Shown: piece by piece, positions 44,429 to 53,699 of the stretch
How positions within the stretch are numbered: the stretch's first letter is position 1
Layout of the letters: every line of letters begins with the position of its first letter
NCBI RefSeq assembly: GCF_965216485.1
Contig: NZ_OZ244162.1
Coordinates: forward strand, 62,001-126,000
Reading direction: 5' to 3'
Length of the DNA: 64,000 bases
From: Algiphilus sp965216485
GTDB taxonomy: Bacteria > Pseudomonadota > Gammaproteobacteria > Nevskiales > Nevskiaceae
Made by a program: the position numbers and the translations under genes
The notes under the pieces: model-generated
Database searches by the model: none
Told to the model about the DNA's origin: nothing
Seen by the model: the letters and a program-made list of their open reading frames with translations, nothing else

Positions 44429-45661
44429 TCAGATCAAGGACTTCAATTCGATATCCGGATCACGCAACGCTTGCGCTTTGACCTCCCTGTGTTGGTAGAC
44501 GAGTTTCTTACCCACCATGAAAGCCATAGGCAGATTGACCGCGTCCACGGCAATGAGATGACCTTCGCGCAGATAGAACACCGCGAATGCCTCGTCCTCG
44601 GGCTTGCCACGTACTACCCGCTCATCATGAGCGTGGGACAACCCCACCATCTGCAGGCGCACGTCATACTGATTCGACCAGAACCAGGGTGCGGCATCGT
44701 AGGGCCTGTCCTCTCCCATCAGGGTCGCCGCCGCGGTACGGGCCTGATCGACCGCGTTGGCGACTGACTCCATCCGCTGCGTTTGTTCAAAGAAAAGATT
44801 TCTGTGGCGGGTGCAGTCACCGATTGCCAGGATATCGGGATCGTTAGTACGCGTATATTCGTCCACGAGAATACCGTCGTCACAAGGCAGGCCGGCGGCT
44901 TCGGCCAGAGCGGTTTCCGGTGCGATGCCGACCGAAACGAGCACAAAATCGGCCGGTACGGTCGTGCCGTCGGCCAGTGTTACGCCGGCCACGTAGCCGT
45001 GGTTGCCGGCCTCGAAGCCGGTGACCGCCGTGTCCAGGCGCACATCCACTCCGGCACCTCGGTGCTTGGCATAAAAGAACGCGGAGATTTCCGGGCCTGT
45101 GACCCGTTGCATGAGTCGCTCGGCGGCTTCCAGCACCGTGACCTTGAGGCCTGCCTTGACGGCGATGGCGGCCACCTCCAGGCCGATGTAGCCGCCGCCA
45201 ACGATGACCAGACTCTTCCCCGGGACGAATTGTTCACGAAGGGCATCCGAGTCAGCGATGTCGTGCAGATAATGAAGGCCTTTCAAGTCGGCCCCTTGCG
45301 CGTTCAGGTATCGAACACGAGATCCCGTGGCCAGGACAAGTTGACCGTATTTCAACGTACTCTGGTCCGATAGCGTGATGGTCTTGTTGTCCCGGTCTAT
45401 GTGCTCGGCGCGCTCCCCGAGCCGAAGCTGGTAGCCCGCGTCGTCGTACACCGAACGCGGCTTTAGGTACAGAGACTCCTGATCAATCTCTCCTGCCAGA
45501 TAATTCTTGGACAGAGGTGGTCGCTGGTAGGGCGGATGGGGCTCCTCGCCCACCAGAACCACCTCCTGTTGATATTTCTTTTGCAGCAAGGTTGTCAGGA
45601 GCGCGCCTGCCGCGTGCCCGCCTCCAACGATGACCGTCGCATCTTGGCGTCTGTTCGCCAT
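44429..45661 (-). CDS. Ferredoxin reductase (FAD-dependent, rhodocoxin-reductase type)
   Basis: A 410-residue flavoprotein that passes electrons from NAD(P)H to the [2Fe-2S] ferredoxin of the P450 system. The FAD site is TVIVGGGHAAGAL and the NAD site is LVIVGGGYIGLEVA. The second FAD motif is PDILAIGDCTRH, and the C-terminal reductase domain contains APWFWSNQYDVRLQ. It is the last gene of the leftward operon of ferredoxin, CYP153, GMC dehydrogenase and reductase. The start at 45661 is set by GAGAGAGG just ahead. Confidence 0.93.
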   Translation of the reverse strand: MANRRQDATVIVGGGHAAGALLTTLLQKKYQQEVVLVGEEPHPPYQRPPLSKNYLAGEIDQESLYLKPRSVYDDAGYQLRLGERAEHIDRDNKTITLSDQSTLKYGQLVLATGSRVRYLNAQGADLKGLHYLHDIADSDALREQFVPGKSLVIVGGGYIGLEVAAIAVKAGLKVTVLEAAERLMQRVTGPEISAFFYAKHRGAGVDVRLDTAVTGFEAGNHGYVAGVTLADGTTVPADFVLVSVGIAPETALAEAAGLPCDDGILVDEYTRTNDPDILAIGDCTRHRNLFFEQTQRMESVANAVDQARTAAATLMGEDRPYDAAPWFWSNQYDVRLQMVGLSHAHDERVVRGKPEDEAFAVFYLREGHLIAVDAVNLPMAFMVGKKLVYQHREVKAQALRDPDIELKSLI

Positions 45662-45791
45662 AGCCTCTCTCTTTGACTGTTCCTGGGGATTGGATCGTTC
45701 AGGCCTCGAATTGCCAATCGGGACGAGCACAAGGTCGGGGCGCCTGGTGTGGTGCTGTCAACCGCGCCCACCGCTACAACACACGCGGCGC

Positions 45792-47429
45792 TCAGCCGCC
45801 ACTGGCCTCCGCATCCTCGAGCAGCATCGCCGCGCCCTTCTCGCCTATCATGGTCGCCGGCTGGTTGGTGTTACCTCCGACCAGCGTCGGCATGATGGAG
45901 GCATCGACCACCCGCAGGCGTTGCAGACCATGCACGCGCAGACGCGGATCGACCACCGCCATCGGATCGACGCCCATCTTGCAGGTGCCGACAGGGTGAT
46001 ACGCCGACTCCCCGCTGCGCCGCGCCCAGTCGGCGAGGTCGTCGTCGTTCTGCAGTGCCGGCCCCGGCGACATCTCGACCTCGTGGTGCGGGGCGAAAGA
46101 CGGCTGCGCCAGAATACTGCGCACCAGGCGCACCCCGCGCACGAGCCGCTCGACGTCGGCGGACTCGGCCATGTAGTTGGGATCGATCAGCGGCGCCGCG
46201 AACGGATCTGCACTGTGCAGGCCGACGCGGCCGCGCGACGATGGCCTGAGTCCGTAGATCATCACTGCATAGCCGTAGCCACTCATGGCGGTCTTCAGGT
46301 CCCGCCCGTGGTCGGCGTACAGCATGGGTGCGAAGTGAAGTTGCAGATCGGGTATCGGCTCCCCCGGCCGGGACCGGATGAACCCACCGGCCTCGGCGCC
46401 GTTGCTCGACAGCACACCGCGGCGGCCGCTCATGTACTGCAGCAGCGCCCACAGGCCCTTGAGCCAGTAGCTCGGATGCATTGAGATGCTCTGGCGGCTG
46501 CGTGATTTGACACGCACGAACACGTCGATATGGTCTTGCAGATTCAGTCCCACGCCTTCCAGCGCGTGGCGCAGCTTGATGCCGTGCCGGGCCAATTCCT
46601 CGCGTGGGCCGATTCCGGACAGCATCAGCAGCTGCGGCGTATTGAACGCGCCACCGCAGAGCACAACTTCGCGCTTGGCGCGGACCTGCGCCAGCCCCGC
46701 CGGGTCCCGATACTCGACCCCGGTAGCGTGGGTGCCTTCGAGCAGCACACGGGTAACGTGGGCGCTACTGCGGACAGTCAGGTTGGAACGGCCCGCTACG
46801 GGTTCGAGATAGGCGCGCGCATTGCTGCAGCGCGCGCCGTCCTTCTGGTACGCGTAGTAGAAACCCACGCCCTCCTGCTCATGACCGTTGAAATCCGGAT
46901 TGCGTCGGTACCCCGCCTGCGCCGCCGCGCCGACGAATGCCGTGCTCAACGGATTGGTATAGCGTCTCTCGGCCACATTGAGCGGACCACCCTGGCCATG
47001 GAAGGCTGCCTCATCCGGGGTCACCTTCGGCTCGAAATGTTCTGACCTGCGGAAATACGGCAGCACGTCGGCGTACGACCAACCATCGCAACCCAGCCGT
47101 GCCCACTCGTCGTAGTCCCAGGCATGGCCACGGATATACACCTGCGCGTTCATGCCGCTGGACCCACCGAGCATCTTGCCCCGCGGCTGGAACAACGCAC
47201 GGTCGTGCATGTGCCGCTGCGGTTCGGTATTGAACTGCCAGTTGTAGCGACGGCTGAACATCAGCTGCAGAAAGCCCAGCGGTGTGTTCACGAAAGGATT
47301 GCGGCGACTCTCCGGACCGGCTTCGAGCAGCAGCACCGAATGGCGGCCGCTCTCGGAGAGGCGGTTGGCGACGGCGCATCCGGCCGAGCCGCCGCCAACC
47401 ACCACATAATCGAATGGTCCGGAGGCCAT
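45792..47429 (-). CDS. GMC-family alcohol dehydrogenase (AlkJ-like)
   Basis: A 545-residue FAD flavoprotein of the glucose-methanol-choline family. The dinucleotide loop is VVVGGGSAGCAVANRL, the GMC signature is PRGKMLGGSSGMNAQVY, and the catalytic histidine is in SAYHPVGTCKMG. In alkane clusters such enzymes (AlkJ) oxidise the primary alcohol made by the hydroxylase to the aldehyde, feeding electrons to the quinone pool. It lies 18 bp downstream of the CYP153 gene, consistent with that pathway role. Confidence 0.93.
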   Translation of the reverse strand: MASGPFDYVVVGGGSAGCAVANRLSESGRHSVLLLEAGPESRRNPFVNTPLGFLQLMFSRRYNWQFNTEPQRHMHDRALFQPRGKMLGGSSGMNAQVYIRGHAWDYDEWARLGCDGWSYADVLPYFRRSEHFEPKVTPDEAAFHGQGGPLNVAERRYTNPLSTAFVGAAAQAGYRRNPDFNGHEQEGVGFYYAYQKDGARCSNARAYLEPVAGRSNLTVRSSAHVTRVLLEGTHATGVEYRDPAGLAQVRAKREVVLCGGAFNTPQLLMLSGIGPREELARHGIKLRHALEGVGLNLQDHIDVFVRVKSRSRQSISMHPSYWLKGLWALLQYMSGRRGVLSSNGAEAGGFIRSRPGEPIPDLQLHFAPMLYADHGRDLKTAMSGYGYAVMIYGLRPSSRGRVGLHSADPFAAPLIDPNYMAESADVERLVRGVRLVRSILAQPSFAPHHEVEMSPGPALQNDDDLADWARRSGESAYHPVGTCKMGVDPMAVVDPRLRVHGLQRLRVVDASIMPTLVGGNTNQPATMIGEKGAAMLLEDAEASGG

Positions 47430-47447
47430 ACTGGTTTACACCGTGCC

Positions 47448-48860
47448 TCAACCTTTGGGCGTCAGTTTGACCATCAGCTTGGAATAGCCTCGCACGAAGT
47501 TCGACTGAACCCGCTCGGGTTCGCCGACAACTTCGATGTTGTCGAAGCGCTTGATGAGTTCTTCCCACAGGATGCGCAACTGCAATTCGGCCAGACGGTT
47601 GCCCATGCAACGGTGGATGCCATAGCCGAACGAAAGATGGTTGCGCGCGCCCTTGCGGTCGATGATGAAGTCATCCGGGTTGTCGAACTTGCGCTCGTCC
47701 CGATTGCCCGAGGCGAACCACATCAGCACGCGATCCCCCTTCTTGATGGTCTGGCCACGCAGTTCCACGTCCTGTGTCGCCACCCGGCGCATGTGCGCCA
47801 GCGGAGTTTGCCAGCGGATGATTTCCGAAACCATGTTGGGAATCAGCTCCGGGTTGGCCTTGAGCTTGGCGAATTCCTCGGGAAACTGATTCAGGGCAAG
47901 CACGCCGCCGCTCATCGAGTTACGCGTGGTGTCATTGCCACCAACGATAAGCAGCGCCAGATTGCCGATAAACTCCATCGGACGATTGATCATGTCCTTG
48001 GTATCGTCGCTGCTCTGCAACAGGCTGATCAGATCAAAACTGGGCGCTTCACCGGCCGCACGTCGTGCCTCCTTGTCGCGCCACAGCTGGGAAAAAGCCC
48101 AGGCCATGTCTGCGGCGGCATCGAACATGTTGTCTTCATCGTCGAACTCGCCACCGGTCGCTGCTGTGGTGCCGGCCATACGATCCGACCAGTCAACCAG
48201 CTTATGACGCTCCTCGTACGGAAAATCCAGGAGTGTGGCTAGCATGCGGCCCGTCAGCTCCTTCGATACCGCTGGCACCCAGTTGAATGGTTGATCGAGG
48301 GGCAGGTTGTCGAGCACTTCGCCGGTGCGCTGGCGGATGAGTCCTTCCATTTCCTTCAGGTTCTGCGGCGCCACCACGCCCTGCACAGAGCGGCGCTGCA
48401 CGTCATGCTTGGGCGGGTCCATGGCGATAAACATCTCTACCGGCATCCCTTCCGGAAAATCGCCCAGCACGATAATCGGCTCGGAGGAGAACAGCTCGTG
48501 GTTCTTGTCCACGAACAGGATGTCTTCGTAGCGCGTCACCGACCAGAACGGGCCAAAGGGACTGTGCTTCTGATAATGCACCGGCGCTTCGTCACGCAGG
48601 CGCTTGAAGTAGGCCCGCCATTGGTCTTGCCGGTACAGAAACGGGTTGCTGGTGTCGATGTCTTCGAGCGCCAACGTGTTGACATCGGGAACCGGGGCTT
48701 CGAAGAAGTGGACCGGGGGGCGTCGCGGGCCGATAACCTTCTTCTTTGCCGTTACCAGAAACTTGAGTGCCCGGATCTGCAGGTGCATCGGCACCACTCT
48801 GGATGTGGCGTTGACCAGCTTGGTCTGGACTACATCGCTCATCTGCAATTCTGTTGACAT
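47448..48860 (-). CDS. CYP153-type cytochrome P450 alkane hydroxylase
   Basis: A 470-residue class I P450. The I-helix oxygen-binding motif is LIVGGNDTTRNSM and the haem cysteine is C418 in FGYGIHRCMGNR. Segments FKRLRDEAPVHY, VTRYEDILFVDKNHELFSSE, MFIAMDPPKHDVQRR and MVSEIIRWQTPLAHMRR are the distinctive CYP153 pattern. CYP153 enzymes hydroxylate the terminal carbon of medium-chain n-alkanes, or cycloalkanes and terpenes, using a ferredoxin and reductase, both encoded here. The start follows GGAGG. Confidence 0.94.
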   Translation of the reverse strand: MSTELQMSDVVQTKLVNATSRVVPMHLQIRALKFLVTAKKKVIGPRRPPVHFFEAPVPDVNTLALEDIDTSNPFLYRQDQWRAYFKRLRDEAPVHYQKHSPFGPFWSVTRYEDILFVDKNHELFSSEPIIVLGDFPEGMPVEMFIAMDPPKHDVQRRSVQGVVAPQNLKEMEGLIRQRTGEVLDNLPLDQPFNWVPAVSKELTGRMLATLLDFPYEERHKLVDWSDRMAGTTAATGGEFDDEDNMFDAAADMAWAFSQLWRDKEARRAAGEAPSFDLISLLQSSDDTKDMINRPMEFIGNLALLIVGGNDTTRNSMSGGVLALNQFPEEFAKLKANPELIPNMVSEIIRWQTPLAHMRRVATQDVELRGQTIKKGDRVLMWFASGNRDERKFDNPDDFIIDRKGARNHLSFGYGIHRCMGNRLAELQLRILWEELIKRFDNIEVVGEPERVQSNFVRGYSKLMVKLTPKG

Positions 48861-48875
48861 GGCGTCCTCCAGTGC

Positions 48876-49196
48876 TTACATCTGAAATTCGGGCAGACGG
48901 ACGGTCATGCCGTCCATCGCCTCGGTGGTTTGAACCTGGCAGCCCAGACGCGAGGTTTTTGCCAGCTCCGGGGTCATCGACAGCATCTGCTGTTCGTCAT
49001 CACCCGGCGTGCCAGTCTTGTCGTACCACTCGTCCGCGACGATCACGTGGCAAGTGCCACAGGCACATTCCCCGCCACAGTCCGCATCAATGCCGGGAAT
49101 CATGTTATCCACGGCGATTTGCATCAGTGAGGCGCCTGCCTTGAATTCAACGACATGCTCGGTGTCGTCGTGCTCGATAAAAGTAATTTTGCCCAC
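48876..49196 (-). CDS. [2Fe-2S] ferredoxin, adrenodoxin type
   Basis: A 106-residue electron carrier. The cluster ligands are C40, C46 and C49 (ADCGGECACGTCHV) and C86 (SRLGCQV). MLSMTPE is typical of adrenodoxin/putidaredoxin-type ferredoxins that serve P450s. It is the first gene of the leftward operon, 15 bp ahead of the CYP153 gene. The GTG start follows AGGAGGAG. Its promoter must lie in the gap holding the left arm of the 39-bp mirrored repeat. Confidence 0.94.
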   Translation of the reverse strand: MGKITFIEHDDTEHVVEFKAGASLMQIAVDNMIPGIDADCGGECACGTCHVIVADEWYDKTGTPGDDEQQMLSMTPELAKTSRLGCQVQTTEAMDGMTVRLPEFQM

Positions 49197-49255
49197 GGCA
49201 CTCCTCCTGTCGGTTCTGACTGCAATTTAGAGTGACTGTGTGCTAGCCCTCAGGG

Positions 49256-49294
49256 GAGGACATTTGTTGACATCATGGGGGCATTTAAAGACAC
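49256..49294 (+). promoter_or_regulatory. Left copy of the mirrored operator/promoter flanking the AraC gene
   Basis: A 39-bp segment with TTGACATCATGGGGGC and CATTTAAAGACAC, repeated in inverted orientation at 50386-50424 with 38/39 identity. It lies between the ferredoxin start (about 60 bp away) and the AraC gene. It is a likely AraC-family binding site for the left operon; the TTGACA could also act as a -35 box. Confidence 0.7.
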
Positions 49295-49316
49295 TTGCGG
49301 GTCCGTGGAGGGCGTT

Positions 49317-50360
49317 ATGACAACGACCAGGCAGGTGGCAGGCTTGCAAAACCCCGGAGCCGACATTCCGTCGAACTACTCAAGGCTGATCGCCCGTGAA
49401 CTGGGGCTTACCGCACGACAACTGCCCAAACTGTTGCGCGGTACGGGGGTTGGCACTCGGCAATTCCTGGCTGATGACAGCCTGCTTACGTCGGACCAGC
49501 AGGTCCAGATTCTGCGCAACGCGCTGGCGCTGTCTGGCCAGCCGGACTTCGGATTACGGCTGGGTGAGCGCCTGACGCCGGCCACACACGGCGCGATGGG
49601 GTTTGCCGTTTGCAGTAGCCCTGACCTGCTCACCGCTCTACAAGCGTTTCACAAGTTCCTGCCCACGCGCGCGAGCTTCATCCACTTGCGCTTGCAACAG
49701 GCGGAAAACCACATGGAGTGCTTGTTGGATTTCCAGGCACAGCTGGATCAGGACGTTGCGCGTTGCTTGGCGGAAACGGCGGTCAAAGCATTCTTTGCAA
49801 CCGGCGAATTTATCGCCGGCCGGCCCTTAGATGAGGCCGAGGCCTGTTTTGCCCACGCGGCGCCGGCTTACCGAGCCAACTACTCGGCGTATTTGCCCGG
49901 GCGAGTTTACTTCGGCTGCGATCAGTTGAAGCTCAGACTCCCTATGGCGCTGTGCAGGATGCCGAACGTATCTGCCAATAGTGAAAACTATGGCCTAGCC
50001 TTGCAGCAGTGCGAGTCCATGCTCGCTCGACTGCAGAGCCGTGAACCGGACTACCGGACCCGGCTCAAGAAAATGATGCTGTCCCACCCGCCAGGCACGC
50101 TCTGTGAAGAAGAAGCGGCAGCTGCCCTGTTCATGAGCAAACGTACCCTGGCGCGTAAACTCAAACAGGAAAACAGCGGTTTTCGGGAAATTCGCGAGGA
50201 GATTCTGTCCCGCCAGGCCGCAGGCTATTTGCGTGACAGCCAAATGTCCGTCGAGGCCATTGCCGCGCTCATGAATTACCACGACACCGCGAGTTTCAGG
50301 CGTGCCTTCAAGCGCTGGTTCGCCATGCCGCCCGAACAATTCCGGCAAAGCGCGAGTTAG
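49317..50360 (+). CDS. AraC-family transcriptional regulator of the alkane operons
   Basis: A 347-residue regulator with an N-terminal arabinose-binding-like (OruR/AraC-type) sensing domain and a C-terminal double HTH. The first HTH is ALFMSKRTLARKLKQ and the second is SVEAIAALMNYHDTASFRRA, ending in RWFAMPPEQFR. The frame opens at ATG 49275 inside the repeat, but the ATG at 49317, preceded by GGAGGG, is preferred. It lies between divergent operons and is bracketed by inverted copies of one site, so it probably activates both in response to alkane or a product. Confidence 0.9.
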   Translation: MTTTRQVAGLQNPGADIPSNYSRLIARELGLTARQLPKLLRGTGVGTRQFLADDSLLTSDQQVQILRNALALSGQPDFGLRLGERLTPATHGAMGFAVCSSPDLLTALQAFHKFLPTRASFIHLRLQQAENHMECLLDFQAQLDQDVARCLAETAVKAFFATGEFIAGRPLDEAEACFAHAAPAYRANYSAYLPGRVYFGCDQLKLRLPMALCRMPNVSANSENYGLALQQCESMLARLQSREPDYRTRLKKMMLSHPPGTLCEEEAAAALFMSKRTLARKLKQENSGFREIREEILSRQAAGYLRDSQMSVEAIAALMNYHDTASFRRAFKRWFAMPPEQFRQSAS

Positions 50361-50385
50361 CGGCCGCCCCAAGAGCACGGCGCCC

Positions 50386-50424
50386 GTGTCTTTAAATGCC
50401 CCCATGATGTCAAAAAATGTCCTC
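50386..50424 (-). promoter_or_regulatory. Right copy of the mirrored operator/promoter flanking the AraC gene
   Basis: The inverted partner of 49256-49294 (38/39 identity), 26 bp after the AraC stop and about 109 bp before the first gene of the right operon. Seen from each operon the site has the same orientation, as expected for one activator driving both. Confidence 0.7.
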
Positions 50425-50532
50425 GCCGGCGTCTCGCCGTCTACCTAGTGTGAAACTCTTGAAGTTGGCATTCGCCGCGGTCGTTCCCGCTCGGCTGCGA
50501 GTGCTTCCGCTCTGAATCGAAAGGACGCTCAC

Positions 50533-51210
50533 ATGAAGGCAGACACCCGCGAGTACCTGGCGCCCGGCGATTTTATTGATAGCGACCACCCCGACGTCCA
50601 GGCCTTCGCCCGCAACCGCGCCGGGGAAGGCGATGACCAGCAGCGCGCCATCCGGCTTTACTATGCAGTCCGCGATGAAATCCGCTACGACCCCTACGCG
50701 TTCTCGCTGGAGCCTGACCTGTTACGCGCCAGCGCAACGCTGCATGCTGGCCGTGGTTATTGCGTGCCCAAGGCCATGTTGCTGGCGGCCTGCGCCCGGG
50801 CCGCGGGCATCCCCGCTCGCATCGGTCTGGCGGATGTAAAAAACCACCTGGCCAGTCAACGTCTGCTGGCATTGATGCAGACGGACATATTCTATTACCA
50901 CGGCTATACCGAGCTTTGGTTAGATGGGTGCTGGGTCAAGGCCACCCCGGCGTTCAACATCGAACTGTGCGAACGCTTCGGCGTCAAGGCACTGGAATTC
51001 GACGGCCGCCAGCATGCGCTCATGCACGAATTCGACACCGCCGGGCGCCGCCATATGCAGTACCTGACCGATCACGGCCCCCGCGCCGATCTGCCCTATG
51101 CCGAACTGGCGGCGGCTTATCGCAAACATTACCCGCGTCTGTTGGCTGCGCCTGACGCACTAAGCGGAGACATGGCAGCGGAGATGGAACAGGACAGGAC
51201 TCAGGGCTGA
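50533..51210 (+). CDS. Transglutaminase-like cysteine-fold protein
   Basis: A 225-residue protein of the transglutaminase-like superfamily. The nucleophile is C77 in GRGYCVPKAMLLAACAR and the histidine is in YYHGYTELWLDG; WVKATPAFN follows where the aspartate strand is expected. In other operons such proteins act as hydrolases or amidases; the role here is unknown. It is the first gene of the right alkane operon, and its stop overlaps the next start (TGATG). Confidence 0.85.
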   Translation: MKADTREYLAPGDFIDSDHPDVQAFARNRAGEGDDQQRAIRLYYAVRDEIRYDPYAFSLEPDLLRASATLHAGRGYCVPKAMLLAACARAAGIPARIGLADVKNHLASQRLLALMQTDIFYYHGYTELWLDGCWVKATPAFNIELCERFGVKALEFDGRQHALMHEFDTAGRRHMQYLTDHGPRADLPYAELAAAYRKHYPRLLAAPDALSGDMAAEMEQDRTQG

Positions 51211-51695
51211 TGGCCGGTACAGGCAACTTGGCGGACCATGATCCAATCGCTGCGGCGCGGCAGTTCGGCGAGCAGGTGCCCCACAGCCGAGATCTCGGGA
51301 TGCAGGTGCTGGCGATGGAAGCAGACCATGTCTGCATGCGACTGGTGCCGGCTCCCGAACTGCGCGCCGACGATGCAGCCGAGGAACTCTGTACCAGCGT
51401 CCTGTATTCGCTGGTGGACTCAGCGTGCGGGTTAGCGGTGTTCGCCGCGCTTCGGGAATTGAACCCCATAGCCACGCTGGATTTGCGCATGGATTACCTC
51501 CGGCCAGCCGGTAGCGAACGGGCCTTGGTGGCCACCGCCCGCTGTCATCACTTGACCGATGACGTTGCGTTTGTGCGCTGCGAAGTGTCTTCCGAGGAAG
51601 AGGATGGCCCGGTTGCTATAGGAAATGCCACCTTCATGCGCGGCACCCAGGGCAAGCACGTCGAGACGAAGGCTTCGCGGGGCGATGTTGTATGA
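51210..51695 (+). CDS. PaaI-type hot-dog thioesterase (first of two)
   Basis: A 161-residue single hot-dog protein. LYSLVDSACGLAVFAAL is the central helix with the expected acidic residue, and ATLDLRMDYLRPAGSERALV is the strand pair found in PaaI/DUF4442-type acyl-CoA thioesterases. It probably hydrolyses an acyl-CoA intermediate or trims excess CoA esters. It overlaps both neighbours by one to four bases, so it is translationally coupled to the second hot-dog protein and may pair with it. Confidence 0.83.
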   Translation: MAGTGNLADHDPIAAARQFGEQVPHSRDLGMQVLAMEADHVCMRLVPAPELRADDAAEELCTSVLYSLVDSACGLAVFAALRELNPIATLDLRMDYLRPAGSERALVATARCHHLTDDVAFVRCEVSSEEEDGPVAIGNATFMRGTQGKHVETKASRGDVV

Positions 51696-52183
51696 GCGAG
51701 ACAGCCCGCCCAATGTCATCAAGGACGCTCGACCAGGATGTGTGCGCCGATACGCCGGCTACTTGGCAGAGGTTGCTGGAGCGCATTCCCTACGCGCGGC
51801 ACCTTGGGCTCGCAATCCATCAGAGCGGCACCGGCATGGAAGTCCATTTGCCGTATCGCGATGCGCTGATAGGCAACATCATGTTGCCGGCCGTGCATGG
51901 CGGCGTGATCGGCGGATTGATCGAGATTACGGCGCGCGTCGCCGCGCAAAACCGCGATGCACAGGCTCGCCGCCCCCGCATCCTCGATTGCAACGTGGAC
52001 TACCTGCGTTCCGCGCGGGCGCGATCCACCTACGCCGCCGCCGAGATCGTCCGCCAGGGGCGGCGTACGACGCTGGTCCATGTCAGCTGCTGGCAGGAAA
52101 GGGCCAGCACACCCGTCGCCCATGGGCGCGTGCAACTGCTGTTCGAGACCGCCTTCGGTGGTAAAACCAGGGAAGAACAATGA
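51692..52183 (+). CDS. PaaI-type hot-dog thioesterase (second of two)
   Basis: A 163-residue hot-dog protein, with VHGGVIGGLIEITARVAAQ as central helix and ILDCNVDYLRSARARSTYAA as the following strands. HGG before the helix is the PaaI-family pattern. It overlaps the first hot-dog gene (ATGA) and the thiolase gene (ATGA). The adjacent, diverged pair suggests a heteromeric enzyme or two chain-length specificities. Confidence 0.83.
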   Translation: MSETARPMSSRTLDQDVCADTPATWQRLLERIPYARHLGLAIHQSGTGMEVHLPYRDALIGNIMLPAVHGGVIGGLIEITARVAAQNRDAQARRPRILDCNVDYLRSARARSTYAAAEIVRQGRRTTLVHVSCWQERASTPVAHGRVQLLFETAFGGKTREEQ

Positions 52184-53682
52184 CGTTTGATAGCAACACG
52201 CCGGTGCTCGTCGGCGCCGGCCAGATCACCGCGCGCGAACCCGATGACCAGCGCACACCGATCGGTCTGATCGCCGAGGCCGCCCGGGCCGCGGCGGCGG
52301 ACTGCGGCATCGACGGCGTCTTGCGCCATATCCAGTCGTTGACCTGTCTCAACATCCTGGCGCCGGCCTATCCCGACGCACCGGCCAGCCTGGCCCAAAC
52401 GCTGGGTATCGGCCCCGGCGAATGCTTTTACACACCCGTCGGGGGCAATATGGGTCAATGGCTGGTCGGTTACTATGCCGATCGCATCGCCGCGGGCCAA
52501 CTCGATTGCGCGCTGATCGGGGGAGGCGAAGCGCTGGCCACGCAAATGCGCGGCAAGGGGGCGGGCCTGTCCGGGGTAATCGACACCAAAGCCGGCGAGG
52601 GTCCCCGGCTGCTCGGCGACGACCGTGAACCGACCAACGCCGCCGAACAACGGCACGGGCTGAATTTGCCCGTGCAGATCTACCCACTGTTCGAGCAGGC
52701 CTTGCGCGGCCAGTACGGGCGCGACCCGGTCGCGCACCGGCAGGCGCTGGGGAAGTTGTATGCCGGTTTCAACGCCGTCGCCATGAACAACCCAAAGGCC
52801 TGGCGCCGCGAGCCCTTGTCCGCAGCTGATATTGCCGAGCGCACGCCGGAAAACCGCATGGTTGGCGCGCCTTACACCAAGCGCATGAACGCCATCATCG
52901 CGGTGGACCAGGCGGCCGCGCTGGTGATGATGTCGGCCGCCAAGGCTCGAGCTCTGGGGATCGACCCCAGGCGTTGGGTGTATCCCTTGGCCGCGGCGGA
53001 TGCCAGCGATCGCTGGTTCGTTTCCGAACGGGCGGAGCTGTCCCGCTCCCCGGCGATCGCCGCTTGCGCCCGCCGCCTGTTCGAGGCTACCGGGCTGGCC
53101 GTAGATGACATCGATTATCTCGATCTGTATAGCTGCTTTCCCAGCGCGGTGCAGATGGCGCGCAACGCCCTGGGCATCGCCGAAGATGATCCCCGGCCGC
53201 TCACCGTCACGGGCGGTCTCGCGTACCACGGTGGGCCCGGCAGCAACTATTGCACCCACGCCATCGCAGAAACCATGGCCCGTATCCGCGCCGAGCCCGA
53301 CGCTCACGCACTGGTCAGCGGCGTGGGGTGGTACATGAGCAAGCATTCGCTGGGGCTGTACGGGTCGCGGCCACCGGCCGGCGGCTGGCGGCGGGTCGAC
53401 GCGGCGGCCGTGCAGGCGGAAATCGACGCCGGCCCCGGTGTAGAGGTTGCGGCGCAGCCGGAAGGTGCCGGGCGCATCGAAAGCTATACCGTCATGCACG
53501 ACCGTGACGACCGGCCGGCCCAGGGCATTGTCCTGGGCCGCCTGGACGATGGCCGCCGATTCATCGCCAACACCCCTGCCGACCCGGACCTGCTCAATGC
53601 CATGACCGACGACGAGTTTCTCAACCGCGCCGGCCACGTGCGCAGCGACGGTCAACGCAACCTGTTCACCCCGAGAGGGTGA
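52180..53682 (+). CDS. Thiolase-superfamily acetyl-CoA acetyltransferase-like protein
   Basis: A 500-residue thiolase-fold protein (TPVLVGAGQITAREPDD, then DYLDLYSCFPSAVQMARNAL). In the usual nucleophile region the sequence reads TPVGGNMGQW, so the standard active-site cysteine is not evident. The C-terminal histidine is present in GGLAYHGGPGSNYCTH. Related long thiolase-like proteins occur in fatty-acid and alicyclic degradation operons. A C-terminal extension after about residue 390 looks like a beta-rich add-on. Activity may be non-classical. Confidence 0.82.
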   Translation: MTFDSNTPVLVGAGQITAREPDDQRTPIGLIAEAARAAAADCGIDGVLRHIQSLTCLNILAPAYPDAPASLAQTLGIGPGECFYTPVGGNMGQWLVGYYADRIAAGQLDCALIGGGEALATQMRGKGAGLSGVIDTKAGEGPRLLGDDREPTNAAEQRHGLNLPVQIYPLFEQALRGQYGRDPVAHRQALGKLYAGFNAVAMNNPKAWRREPLSAADIAERTPENRMVGAPYTKRMNAIIAVDQAAALVMMSAAKARALGIDPRRWVYPLAAADASDRWFVSERAELSRSPAIAACARRLFEATGLAVDDIDYLDLYSCFPSAVQMARNALGIAEDDPRPLTVTGGLAYHGGPGSNYCTHAIAETMARIRAEPDAHALVSGVGWYMSKHSLGLYGSRPPAGGWRRVDAAAVQAEIDAGPGVEVAAQPEGAGRIESYTVMHDRDDRPAQGIVLGRLDDGRRFIANTPADPDLLNAMTDDEFLNRAGHVRSDGQRNLFTPRG

Positions 53683-53699
53683 GACGAGGAGGATAGACA

